From the NCBI GenBank assembly GCA_030549335.1, contig CM060198.1:43068353-43132352 (forward strand): DNA of 64,000 bases. Reading direction: 5' to 3'. Made by a program: the position numbers and the translations under genes. The notes beneath the pieces are model-generated. The model had not been told where the DNA came from. It saw only the letters and a list, made by a program, of their open reading frames with translations, and did no database searches. Position 1 is the first letter of the stretch. The number at the start of each line of letters is the position of its first letter. Of this stretch, positions 24,101 through 35,578 are shown in pieces. This DNA comes from Pontederia crassipes. Its lineage: Eukaryota; Streptophyta; Magnoliopsida; Commelinales; Pontederiaceae.

Positions 24101-26880
24101 CCGAGTAGTTTCTACTCAAGAAGTGGCTTCATTTAGTGACATATAGTTGATATTGAGTCATAGTTTTATTTAGTTTTCCACATTATTAGAATTGTGAACT
24201 TGTGGATGTTATAATTATTTAGAATATTATGAATTATTAGTTATTATTATCAAAACATCTCCCACATTTATGGTATATACTTTAAAATTTTAATTTTACC
24301 AAAATTATGTAGCGTCTCTACGATGACTTTGAACACGTGATAGTCACACGGGTCTGCCTAAGAAGAGGCATTCCTTAACTACCTCTAAATATACAGGATA
24401 AAATCCATGTATAATTGTCACGAGCAACCACTATAGCTAACTTTTAATAGTGATATTGATTATTGAGCTCAAACTTATTGGATTTTATTATTTATTATTG
24501 GGTGAGAACAAATGCCTCCCTAGTTGATGCCCGGTCTTATCAACTTTATCGTGGTCCAAGAAGTGGATGGCGACATGCCAATTAGTAATCACAAAGTGCA
24601 TAAGAGAATGACCAAGCAGCCCAAGACTCACGAGTAAATAATGTACAGACCAATGGACATCAGGAGGAGCAATAGAAACAGGAATCACGACCACATGGAT
24701 TGCGTCCAATGCATAAAGAGTCTTTTAACCATTTTCTCAAGTTGCAACATCACCAATTTGACTAGAAGGGTGATTTCAAGGAAGCCAATAGGTGGTTGCA
24801 TGAAATTAAAGAGACCCTAGTAAAGATAAATTGCACTGATAATTGTATGATTATTTGTGCCAAGTGACGTTTGGCAGTTGAGACTAGACGATGATGGAAA
24901 ACAACAAAAGCCACCACATTTTGATAGACAAGACATGATTCCTTGGACAAAATTTAAAATAATACTTGAAGAACGATATATACCAACTTCCTAAGGGGCC
25001 ATAAGACAAGATGAATACCTAAATTTACAACAAGGTACCATGATGGTTAAGCAATACTCGATCGAGTTCTTAAATTTGGAAAAGTACTGTATCGAAGAGA
25101 AATCGCATCAAACGGTTTGTAAAAGGTCTCATAATGAGTCTTTGAGGAAGGGTAAACTAATGTAACTATGAGACCCTTCAAGTTGCCAAAAAGTTTTTTA
25201 CTAAACTTAAAGATGATGATGCAACAAATGCAAATACTCATGACTATTGAAATCAAATCAAATTTAATTGAAGTAAATTAATTGAATAGATCATGATCAT
25301 TTGGATAATTATTATTGAATCGATAATTTCCTTATTGTATCAAATCGTTATTAGCCAATAACCATTGATTATTGAATTAAAAATTGTTAATTGAATAATG
25401 CGTTATTGACGAGTCTATTGAATATTGATAATTAATAACTTATAAATTGCTATTATATAGAATGGCCTATTGACCTTAGCCTACACATTGCTATATTAAT
25501 AAAATTATTTATTGTATTGATTCATCAATTGTTCATTTATTTATTCTATTTCTTTTTCTTTCTCATTGACCGTACGTACTGAGGTATTTTTATACTTATA
25601 AATTTTCTTGTACCTAGATTTGTGCAGGTTAGAAAGGTATAGAGCATGGTCCCGCAGGTAGGTTCGATCAATGACATGCAATTGATTGCACATGGCATAA
25701 TGTTGAGTCATAAAGTTATTCAGTTTTCCATATTATTAGAACTGTGAACTTCTGGATGTTCTAATTATTTTTAATATTTGATTTATTAGTTATTATTATT
25801 GAAAAATCTTCCATATTTATGGTTTAAACTTCAAAAAAATTTATTTTATGGAAATATATGTAGCATCTCTAGAATGACTCTAAGCACGTATGTGATAGTC
25901 ACATGGGTCTTGGGGTGTCCTTAGTTGCCTCTAAATATATAGAATAGAGTTCATGTACAACTATCACGAGCAACCATTATAGCTAACTTTTAATAGTGAT
26001 ATTGATTATTGAGCCCACACATTGGATTCTATTGTTTATTGTTGGGTGAGAACATATGTCTTACAAGTTGATGACTCTTCTCAACTTTATCGTAGCCTAA
26101 TAAGTGGATGTCAACAGGCCAACTAGCAGTCTCAAAGTGCACAGAAGAATGACCAAGTAGCCCAAGACCCATGAGTAAATAATGTATGGACCAATGGACA
26201 TCAGGTGGAACAATAGAAATAGGGATCATGACCAAATGGATTCCATTCAGTGCATAAAGAGACCCTTAACCATTTTTTCAAGTTGCAACATCCCCATTTT
26301 GATGAGAAGGATGACATCGAGGAAGCCAATAGGTGGTTGTAGGAAATTAAAGAGACCTTAGTAAAGATAAATGCACTAAGAACTATATGACTATTTATGC
26401 CATGAGACATTTGGAAGATGACACTAGACATTGATGGAAAGCAACAAACGCTGCCACGTTCTCCAGATAAAGACATGATTCCTTGGGCAAAATTTAAAAT
26501 GATACTTGAAGATCAATATATACCAACTTCCCAAGGGACCAGAAAACAAGAGGAGTACATGAATTTATGGCAAGGTACCATGATGTTCAAGCAATACTTG
26601 ATCGAGTTCTTAAATTTGGAGAAGTACTGTACTCGACAATAGTAAAAGAGAAATTGCATCAAATGTGGGTCAAAAGTTTCAAGCCGAGTCTTTGAGGAAG
26701 GGTAAAGAAATGTAACTATTAGACCCTTTAAGTTGCAAAAAAGTTCGTTACCAAACTTAAAGATGATGATCCAACAAATGCAAGCCAACATAATCTGACA
26801 CATGACAACTTTTAAAGAGAGAAGACATGAAAGACGTGAGAAGTGCCGCAAAGATAACCACAACCGAGGAAGGCCATATC
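18113..26880 (+). repeat. Tandem array of seven leader/gag segments
   Basis: The anchor 'ccttag.t.cctctaaatata' recurs at about 18113, 19582, 20911, 22176, 22901, 24371 and 25918. Each is followed at about 125 bp by 'ttattgttgggtgagaa' and then by gag stretches (EIKETLVKINCT; VIPWxKFKMI; EYMNLQQGTM). Copies alternate between a long form (about 1.27-1.55 kb, gag plus an LTR-like part with 'gaccttagcctacacattgctatattaataaaa' and 'gttagaccctacgtaccgagta') and a short form (about 0.72 kb, gag only). This gives a composite period of about 2.0-2.2 kb. All copies are broken. Confidence 0.85.
20206..20810. mobile_element. 605-bp Harbinger/Tourist-like foldback derivative
   Basis: Perfect 12-bp terminal inverted repeats GGCTGTGTTTGG/CCAAACACAGCC, flanked by AAG on both sides (20203-20205, 20811-20813). 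The empty site is visible in the sister gag copies ('cttcccaaggggtcataag' near 22790), which confirms the borders. The right two-thirds match the right arm of the 1.39-kb foldback at 46975-48362 ('tttttatccaaacactactaaaactaatctatcaaatcaac', 'tcacgtgac'). It has no coding capacity. It inserted after the gag array formed. Confidence 0.9.
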
Positions 26881-26929
26881 TGGTGAGGAATTAGCCTCAA
26901 CTATCTAGAGAGCCATGCAACCACTTCCA

Positions 26930-28445
26930 CAGGATGCATCTCAATTAATGTTATTGGAAAATATGAGCATGCCTGAATTGTGGAAAGATGGATCACTTTT
27001 CAAGAGATTGCAATGAATCGAGGCGTGTTAGACCTCCATAATGAAAGAAGGATGAGCCTTCAAGAATGGCGCAAGGATCTCCTAAATTGATTGATATGTT
27101 AGGACTTCTATGAATTGAAGCTTATTCATGCCTAACTTGTAACCTCCACTTCAAATAAACTTTGAATAATATATAGGTATCCAAATATCATGTAGTATAT
27201 CAAATGAATAGATCTCATAGGTTACTTCCCATAAAGATGAAGGACCACCAAATGGAAAGCCGAGTGACTAATGAAAACACATGTGTAATAATATTTTTAA
27301 GGAGGCTACCGATTGGTTGGTAGTTATAATGTGCCACAATTGTATATTGGGAACTCAATAACTAAAGTGATGGAGCATATGCATAATTGTATGGGTCAAT
27401 GACAACACCCAAAGTACATTGGAAGTTGATGGCACGTATGCCACTATATTTGTTAACTCACGATCGATGACTTGTTTAAGTAATCGTCTTCGACAAAAGC
27501 GATTTCAAACATTGATATGAGAAGCTGCAAGGACTAGGCGTGGGCACTAGGCATTTCTTGTAATGCCCTTTAGATTGACCGTTGCACTAGTTGCATTCAT
27601 GGACTTGATGAATACAATTTCCATAACATATCTTGATAACTTCATGATGGTAGACGTTGACGATATCCACATTCATTCATTGATCTTAGAGGAGCATGAT
27701 TAACATGTGTTGTAGACATTAAGAGAAAATAAGTTATACACCAAATACTCGAAGTACGAATTTTGGCTAATGGGATAATGTTCTTCGAGGATAATGTTCT
27801 TCGAGGATATCACTATCAAGGATGGTATATCAATTAATCCTGCCAAAGTGGAAATAGTAGCCAACCAGATACCAAATACTCAAAGAATGTGTTGAAAATT
27901 ACGAGCTTCCTTAGACTCACAAGATAGTAACGGAGACTCATTCAAAATTTCTTCAAGATTTATTTCCATTAACAAACCACACCAAGAAAGGCGTAAAATT
28001 CAGATGGTCTAGGAAATTCGAAAACATTTCCTAGGAATTGAAAAAGTGATTGACAATGGTGTCTATTCTGATGATATATTTAGGCCAAGGAGGTTATATC
28101 ATCTACAACAATGCATGCGACACTAGCTTATGGTATGTTTTGATGGAACATGAAAAGGTAGTAGCATATTTATCAAGGCAATTGAAGAAGCATGAAAAGA
28201 ATTATCCGACGAATGATGTGGAGCTAGCAGCTTTGGTCTTCGCCCTTAATATTTGGTGATAGTATCTATATGATGAGGAATTTGATATCTTCCTATATCA
28301 CAAGAGCTTGAAGTACATCTTCTCGAAGAAAGATCTGAACATGTGTCAGAAAAGATGAATTGAGTTCCTAAAGGTCTATAAGTTTATTATTAGCTATCAT
28401 TCAGAGAAAGCAAACTCAATTGTCAATGCCTTAAGTAGGAAATAG
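26930..28445 (+). pseudogene. Chromovirus zinc knuckle, RT and RNase H relics
   Basis: Recognisable pieces are CGKMDHFSRDC-like zinc-knuckle residues (about 26990-27020), the RT stretch INPAKVEIVANQIPNT (about 27830-27880), and the RNase H stretches [20 protein letters not shown] and, further on, [18 protein letters not shown] (28120-28256). These are followed by HKSLKYIFSKKDLNM and a 'NALSRK' ending near 28440. They are typical of plant chromovirus pol. The region is broken many times over. Confidence 0.8.
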
Positions 28446-28699
28446 GAGGGTTGAATATGTCACAGATGTCTTGTATGTCAATAGATGAAATTTAAGCGTT
28501 AGAAACCTTATGGATCACTTCAAGATCTTGGAATTCCATAGTGACAATGGGAAGATGGATTTCGTAACATGTTTTTCAAGAACACAACATGATCAGTCAA
28601 TCGAAATTCTGATGGACATTTGGATTAAGGAGGTTATTTGACTCATGTGCATGAAATGTGTGATGTGTGATGTTCTAAATCACATTATATCGCAAATAC

Positions 28700-30350
28700 A
28701 AAAATTCAGTGGCTCAGGGACGAAGTTGTCCTGAATGAAGTGCCCCACTTGAGGATGTGACCACACTCAACAAAAGGTTTCACAATCAATTTTAAAATTT
28801 ATAATTCCTCAACACAAATATTGAAGCAACAAGTCTCTGTAGTATTTAAGGTTCGGTCCATAGGGACAAAATCAAAAGTTCATACTTGTTGAAAATGGTG
28901 TTGTATGGAAAGATAAATCTAGAAAGTGCTAAAATGACTTAATGAAATAAAGTGTCGCTAAACCAGATATCACAACAAATAAAACTACAATATTTTTTTA
29001 GAGATTTTTAATGTAAGAAACAATAAGACAGAAATAAGATAGGGATAAAAATTAGTACAAATGGACACTAGGGCATAGGTATTTCTTTAGGATATTTGTT
29101 TCTAAAACCAATAAAAATCACAGTAAGATAGAATCAGATGCCTCACTCATGGATGACTCCACTCTCGCAGCGATTGTCTCACAACTACCAAGTCATTCTT
29201 TTCCTTGTTGGCTATAGATTTACGTGGTGGAGGACATCACACAGAACATATCCATCACATTCTCATGGTTTTTTAGCATTTTAGGTATCAAATATCCAAA
29301 AGGAGCATCTTCCAAAGTGCCCCACTTTCAAACTTGGGAATCTCTTAAATCATAAACAAGAACATGACCAATCTCTCGGCCCATACCGATTCTCAATCGC
29401 AAAGATTGTACCTCATAGATAGAGATGATATGAAAACAAAGTGAGAACACTAACCGTTAATCTCTCTTTTGACACAATTCAGCCATAACCCAACCTCTCG
29501 GCCTGTATGCTATGACATAAAAATAGGATTATCCTCTCAGGTGGGACATATTGATGTCTAAAAACTAAGATACTCAATCAATAGAAACTACTGTCTATAT
29601 GGGGTCACCTCCCTGAATGTCCCCACTTTCGGACTTAAAAGGACCTTAAATCATAAACCGAGATCAGCCAACCTCTCGCCCCATACCAAGCATGGTAGTG
29701 TGATACTCCCTCTCAACCCATACCACACATAAGACTAGTTCATTCAAAGATAATGAAAAGTTTGTCTCTCGACCTTACTTGCCACTAACTGTCAGCCGTC
29801 CCTTTGACACAACCCAACTGCAACCCAACCTCTCGGATCGCATGTGATAGTTGGGGAATAAAACTACCCTCTCGGACATAGGTGACTAATGTTTGAAAAC
29901 TCTGACACTCAAGTGAGAGGAACTAGTAGAAAATTAGTAGAAAAGCGAGAGCTCAACACCTTATTTCATTGCTCCATAGACCATCAACCACCTTTTTATA
30001 TAACTTAGTTGTAGCCCGATTTTTCGGCCCGCATGCAGAAACAGTGGAATAGAACTACCATCTCAAGTGAGTGTAACTGATGCATGAAAACAATGAATGC
30101 TCAAACAAGGAAAGAAACCAATAGGAAGCTAACATTCAGCTAGCAGAAAATAAAGTCATCCGATCTCATTGCTTCTTTTTGACATAACACAACCTTGATT
30201 TGACCGCTCGATTTGGTCTAATGCTAAGGAGTAAACCATCCTCTTGAGGAAAGAAGCATGAAATCAACAGGAATAGTCATTCCATGTCACCAAAAAATCA
30301 GCACACATCAAGAAACCGACCAAGAAATATTAATAGAAAATTAATTTAAG
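28700..30350. repeat. LTR-like segment with degenerate CCTCTCGG repeats
   Basis: It opens with 'aaggttcggtccatagggaca' (28848-28868), a motif I associate with LTR/leader regions of plant Gypsy elements. The phrase '(c)ccaacctctcggcc..atac' then recurs near 29370, 29487, 29662 and 29830, with weaker forms near 30010 and 30200. Each is followed by a 'ctctcagg.ggacat..tgatg..taaaaactaagatactcaat..a' style block. The units are about 180-340 bp and diverged. Family and orientation are unresolved. Confidence 0.45.
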
Positions 30351-31703
30351 CTAAAACAGGATAAAAGTCTCAAAATTAAAAGAAATAATGTTTAGAAATA
30401 ACTTCCATCCATGTTTAGGAATCAAAAGACTTCTTGGTCATTGAGTTTACCATGTTACATTGAACTTTAAGTCATATTATCATATTATGTTTCATGGATT
30501 TTACCGCGTCATGCTTCCACTATTGTCTACATATTGATGGGCTATTGATTGTGGATTTATATACTATTATGTCATCAGACTTCGAGTCTTATTAGGCCTC
30601 CCTTCACATTCTTATACTTTTTATATTATGCTTCTACTATGCGTCTTTTCGTATTATCATAATGAACTTTTAATTATATCATGTTGGGGTTCATTGATTG
30701 TATGCTTCCACGATTGTATTTAATGGCCTTCATCGATTATATGAATGTGCTTTCTACTGTGATCTTATTGAATTGTCAATCAAATTATGTATCGTAACAT
30801 CATTAGGGGACCCACTCGTGACACGTGTCATGAGGCGAATTTTGTGGACATCACAAAAAATTGGTTTTGTCAAAATAGTAGCTTAAAACTAAATGTTTTG
30901 GAATGCAATATCTAACTAAAAATTTCAAGTTCATTTTTTTATCCATCATCTCTTTTTTTGCATTAATATTTAATTTTGAAAATTTTGAGTCTCAAAATAT
31001 TTTGCATATTCAATTTTATTTATTTTCCAATTTTATTGTGGATATATTTCATGCTTTTTTAACTATGGATACATATCCTACGTCGTTGATTTGATCATTC
31101 TTACCAAACTAAAAGTATATTTTCTATTCACATCGGATGTGTTAGAATTTATCAAAATGCCTCGGCAAAAATAGACCTCATGTTGCACATCCTTTGAGTC
31201 TTCCTAATCTTAGCCATACACAAAAGACTTAATATCTACTTCTATAATTCTCTTGTGCAATGTTGCCAACCTCTATATGATGCTCTCCCTAATTGTCCTC
31301 ACAAATGGCACCACTCTCCAATTGCCCCCAATCCAATAATGTGAAACCACAGAAATCCATGGTACGATTTGAGCACAAGTTGACCATTATGAAGCACAAA
31401 CCCGGTGACAAAAAACAATCCAAATGGAGCACAATGTCTCGAACAAGTTGGCGATAATGTCTCACGCTAAAATAAGTTTTGTGATACCTTGTCAAAACAA
31501 ATCTTTAAATTAATATTTTAGATTTGGATACCTTTGTATAATTGTAATTCTATTCTATGAATATACACTATAAATGGAGTCATATTTGCTATGCTTGGAG
31601 AGGAGAGAAAAGAAAACAAAAAAAAACAATCAATTTCTCTAAATATTCATATTGTTCCCAATTAATGACAAAAGTTATGGAGATCTTTTTTTGTAAGTAT
31701 AAG

Positions 31704-31734
<31 letters not shown>

Positions 31735-31750
31735 GTTGGTACTATCATTC
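30350..31750. other. Unassigned DNA, partly LTR-like
   Basis: No gene was recognised. A CTATAAATG TATA-like word is at 31568-31576. A perfect inverted microsatellite, (AAT)n followed by (ATT)n, is at about 31705-31735. The 30480-30890 stretch has the style of a chromovirus LTR tail ('cacgtgtcatgaggcgaattttgtggacatcac'), without clear ends. Confidence 0.35.
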
Positions 31751-32820
31751 CGGTATAATATGATTTCTAATGTAAAATCATGAAAAAAAAATATCGAAGG
31801 ACCGAATTGTCTCCAGAAGTGGAAGGAAATTAAGGGCAACTTTGACTTTTGACAAAAGAGCTATAAATAGGCCCTCATAACTCTAAAAAAAATCTTATGG
31901 ATATATTTGTCTTCTGGTAGGAGAGGATTGAAATAGACATAAATACCTTGTGAGGTAGTTAGAGGGACAATTTCGTCATTTGAGAAAAAAACAAAGAATC
32001 AGTTCTAAACCTTCTCCCGAACTCCTCTTTCTTTCCTTCCTCATTCCACTCATTTTCAGTACTATTTCCTTTGCTTAGGAGCTCTTGATTATGGTGCTTT
32101 AGGAGCTCAAGGAAAAAAGAAAAGATGGACAAGAGGAGCTTGAAGTTGTGGCCATCGGAGAGAGCTCAAGTTGGGAGGAAGAAGAACAAGGAGAAGGAGA
32201 AATCAATAGCGCTCATAAGGACTCAAAATATGTAATTGGGTAAGCCATCTCCCTAATCTAACTCACACTTGGATTGGGAGTTTAATCTTGTTATCAATTT
32301 ATTTTGGCATCAATGTGATTTTATTAAGGTTCCTAATTCATAATGGATTTCTTTTTATAATGAATCTTGCCCTATTTACGTATTTCATGATGGACTCATC
32401 TTCACGGACCATGAGTAGTCTCGGTAATGACTATGTCATGGGTCATTCAAGACCATGTTAGAAGGACCAACATGTGGTTCCTCGTGAACGGCCATTACAT
32501 GTGGGTGTCATGGCCATTACATGACTTAGCCGCAAATCCTGAAGTGTGGAACTTCGCACATTTAGGAACGATTGCAAAACCATATGTAACAATCCTGAAA
32601 AGGGTCTATCACGGACCATGATTGGAATTTCACGATCATGACTAATGTACAATTTTTTCCTTGCACTATTTCAAATTATTTATGCTATACATTGATTATT
32701 GAATGATGTTTAGATAATTAGCAAATGTTTACCATGATTACATTTTTGGATAAAATTTGACAAGGGTAACCCTATTGCCACTTCAAAACACCACTCCATT
32801 TTATCTCAAAAGGGTAACAT
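31750..32820 (+). mobile_element. Chromovirus-like LTR, left part (split by the CACTA element)
   Basis: It contains a TATA box CTATAAATAG at 31861-31870, a purine-rich transcribed leader (32090-32230) and degenerate palindromes of the CACGGACCATGA / TCATGGCC type at 32396-32645. It is interrupted at 32821 by the CACTA element and continues at 41699. Its outer ends were not fixed. Confidence 0.55.
31861..31870 (+). promoter_or_regulatory. LTR TATA box
   Basis: CTATAAATAG followed by 'gccctcataactc' has the layout of a plant LTR core promoter. Confidence 0.5.
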
Positions 32821-32839
32821 CACTACAAGAAAATTGTCA

Positions 32840-33560
32840 ATTTTCGACAGTTCATTTTCGACGGACGTAAATCCGTCTGAATTACCGATGGATCTAAATA
32901 TCCATTGTAATTATTGTCGGATAACTTTTCGACGGTTCAAGCTGTCTCAACTTACGACGGTTTAAAATTCGTCGAAACTTTCCATCGCAAGTATCGATGC
33001 TCGTAACCGTCGAAGATAGTAAAATCGAGTGATCAGTTTCCATGTTGTTTTTTCGACGGTTCGGATCGTCGAAAATTTTGATGGTTCCCATATCAATCGA
33101 AACTTTCAGCGGTCATAGCCGCTGAAATATGTTAACGTTAATAGGTTATCTATATGTTTACTTTCGATGGTTCTGGCCATCGAAAGTTGCGACGGTTTGA
33201 GTAACCGTCGAAACTTTCAGCGGTCAGAACCGTCAGAATTTGAACTCATTTTAATTATAATTTAAATGTTTTCGACGGGTTTGACCATCGAAACGGAAGA
33301 TTTATAATTTATATATTTCTATTTCAGTTGATATATAATATTATATTTTGCGATGGTAGAAACCATCGAAAGTTTCGATGGTTTCAAGAATTGTCGAAAG
33401 TTTCGATGGTTCATTTAGCGGTTTGGGCCGTCTGAATTTGAATTAATATTTTATATTATTTACAAGAACTGTCAAAAGTTTCGACGGTTCATTTAGCGAT
33501 TTGGTCCGTTTGAATTTGAATTAATATTTTATATTATTTACCTACATTTCGGCGGTTCTG
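32840..33560. repeat. Left subterminal repeats of the CACTA element
   Basis: More than 20 copies, in both orientations, of a TTTCGACGGTT-like motif (variants TTCGATGGTT, TTCAGCGGTC, AACCGTCGAAA). In En/Spm such repeats bind the TNPA protein. Confidence 0.85.
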
Positions 33561-33639
33561 ATCGCCAGAAATGGACTATATAAATATCCGACCCCGATAC
33601 TGATCGCCAGAAATTTATATATTTCTATTTCAGTTGACA

Positions 33640-34165
33640 CTATTTCGGTTTCTCTCCCTCGATACCGATCTCGAGGGCTCTTTCTTCTCAATCTTCCGTG
33701 GTGACCTCTGACGTCCCGGCATTCGCGCTCCACCATCGCCTGCGCTCACGACCCGGCCGCCGCCGCCGCTGCATGCATATGTGCGCTCACGCCACACCGC
33801 CACCTGAGCGATCGAGCCGCTGTGCGTCGCCAGCTCGACCCACCGCCGCCTTTGCAACTTTCCGTCTCCGACGCAAGTATGCTCCCGGGCCCCATCCTCC
33901 AGCCTCTCTCCTAGCCTCCGCCCTTCATTCCTGCTCGGCGGCCAGATCCGGCCGTGCGCGATGGCGAGATCCTGCCGCGACAACCAGATCCGGCCGCGCG
34001 CGGTGGCCAGATCCAGCCGCGGAGGCCCGATCCTGCCACCGCGGCCCGATCCGTTCGCCGCAGCCAGTTCCAGCCGTCGTGGCCAGATCAGTTCCACCGC
34101 AGCCAGATCCGGCCAAGCCGACCAGATCTGGCTGTTCGAATCCGGCCGACGGAGAGCAGTCCTAA
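33640..34165. repeat. GC-rich zone with tandem CCAGATCCGGCCG motif
   Basis: The sequence jumps to a high GC content. From about 33940 to 34145 it repeats an imperfect motif of about 17-25 bp built on CCAGATCCGGCCG / CCCGATCCTGCC (about ten copies). The position, just inside the left subterminal repeats and ahead of the transposase gene, matches the GC-rich downstream control region known in maize Spm. The long open frames here on both strands are compositional. Confidence 0.7.
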
Positions 34166-34179
34166 ACAGAGATTCTTAT

Positions 34180-34690
34180 GACTATGCATGTTTGTGTTTG
34201 ATTGCAATTATTCCTTGTTGTAAGCACCACCCAAGTGTTGCTGAACCCACCTGCAATTTTTTACATAAAAAACAAAAGTTAATCCTCGAAAATACGCAGG
34301 AGGGCCTAATACTAATGACTCAAAAGCAAGCTGCCCGATTGCTGAGCTGCTTCAATATTTGTTTCTCCACATATATCTTGAGCATTCATGCAAGGAAGAT
34401 CCATCATGAGTTTGAGAATGTAGACGTCTGATATACTAATTCACAGAAGGGAGCATACCATCTATGATCATGGAACTCAAACATTCAACTGGATATCGTG
34501 AGCTAGATTCCAAGACCGTTTAATGCCATCAACTTGCACTGCTCGTTCATGGCTAGTAATTGTGCTTCCTTCTTGTCTAAAAAAGCTCTTACCCTGACTC
34601 AATGAGCTTCTGAACTTCAGCTTCTTTTTGGACCTTCTCATTTTCTAGATGTGTGGTCTTGGCAATCAGCCTGTGGGACAATTAAAAGCT
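34180..34690 (-). pseudogene. Antisense host-gene-like fragment with splice-bounded exon
   Basis: On the minus strand, 34593-34670 reads as a 78-bp exon: acceptor TCCCACAG, then a coding stretch beginning LIAKTTHLENEKVQKEAEV and ending QKLIES, then donor GTAAGA. The peptide has coiled-coil-like heptads. Further along the same strand, about 34500-34570, is KKEAQLLAMNEQCKLMALN. At about 34320-34420 is DLPCMNAQDICGETNIEAA. The codon-like conservation and splice signals suggest a piece of a host gene, introns included, carried by the CACTA element. I cannot name the source gene with confidence. Confidence 0.5.
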
Positions 34691-35578
34691 AAGCCTATTA
34701 GAGTATCACCCTTTTTCTTTTTTTGCTTTTTTGCATGTCAATTTAAAGATGACATTTAGCTATGATAACACGCAGATAGTTAATTTGCAATCAATGCTTT
34801 GCTTAGTTTCTTGAGAACATGAAACTTTCGGCACAGGTGAAAAAAGAACCCTCATATGTAATCATCAGAAAAAAATCGGAAGATTTGTTTTTTTTTTTTG
34901 CTTTTTTTTCCTGATGTATGTTAATGTATTTTCATTTTTCGTACAGGACTTTGTTTTCTTGCGAGAAGAGCTTTGTGAGGTTTCTCCTTTTGACAACTTT
35001 AAAAGTGTAAGAATGCAAAAATTGAGTGTATCATAAATTTGGAGATTATATTTTTTTGTTGTCTTATGTTGAATTTAAATGCAGGTTATTGGAATTATTT
35101 TATTATCTCTGTTACTCCAAATGACGTAAGTTATTTATTTCTAAGTCATTACTATTTTATATGTGTTGACAACGAAATATGAATTATATTTATTGTAGTA
35201 GTTATTAAATACGTAATGTTTTTAAATTTCTTATTTTAGATTTCATTCATTAGTTCTAATTTGTTATTTTATAGTGCAAATATGATTACTTTTAATTAGT
35301 GTTTATGATGTTTGTGATTAATTCTAATTAGTATTTATGACTAGTTCTTATTAGTGTTTATGATGTTCCTTATTAGTTCTAATTGTTGTTTATGATATTT
35401 CTTCGATATCTTATTTAAAGTTTAATATGTGAACCTTCGTAGTGATTGTGAAATTTTGGTTTTTTTTACACCTAAATCCTTATTCTTCGTGTATGTCTCA
35501 TTATTAATATTCTGATATGCCTCTTATTATAAAATTTAGGATATTTAATTAGTATAACCTACAAATAATGCAGAAATT
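34690..35578. other. AT-rich leader/intron region of the CACTA element
   Basis: No coding sequence was recognised. Poly-T runs and AT-rich words sit between the GC-rich zone and the first transposase exon, consistent with an intron or untranslated leader. Confidence 0.4.

Larger units (their letters stand above)
17674..28700 (+). mobile_element. Chromovirus-like Gypsy element with tandemly repeated leader/gag (broken)
   Basis: It starts TGTAATGACCCCAATTTTT (17674), a chromovirus-type LTR start. Its first 400 bp resemble the LTR at 48490-49200 ('ttatggaataacta.ttaaatt', 'ggtaattaatg.tgga'). Parts are LTR sequence, seven tandem copies of a leader/gag segment (18113-26880), a zinc-knuckle region (about 26930-27035), RT remnants (about 27380-27830) and RNase H (about 28050-28445). 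It is heavily broken throughout and is an old fossil. No integrase or clear right LTR was recognised. A 605-bp foldback derivative is inserted at 20206. Confidence 0.75.

Noticed and set aside
28050-28259. Possible small host protein with an RNase H-like look
   Set aside because: It is the RNase H part of the broken chromovirus, with family-typical residues and pol context.
31289-31495. 68-codon minus-strand open frame
   Set aside because: No family recognised. It lies within unassigned repeat-like DNA and has no supporting context.
33630-34165. Long open frames on both strands rich in Arg, Pro and Ala
   Set aside because: They lie in the GC-rich tandem zone of the CACTA element. Openness on both strands and in several frames shows that it is compositional.
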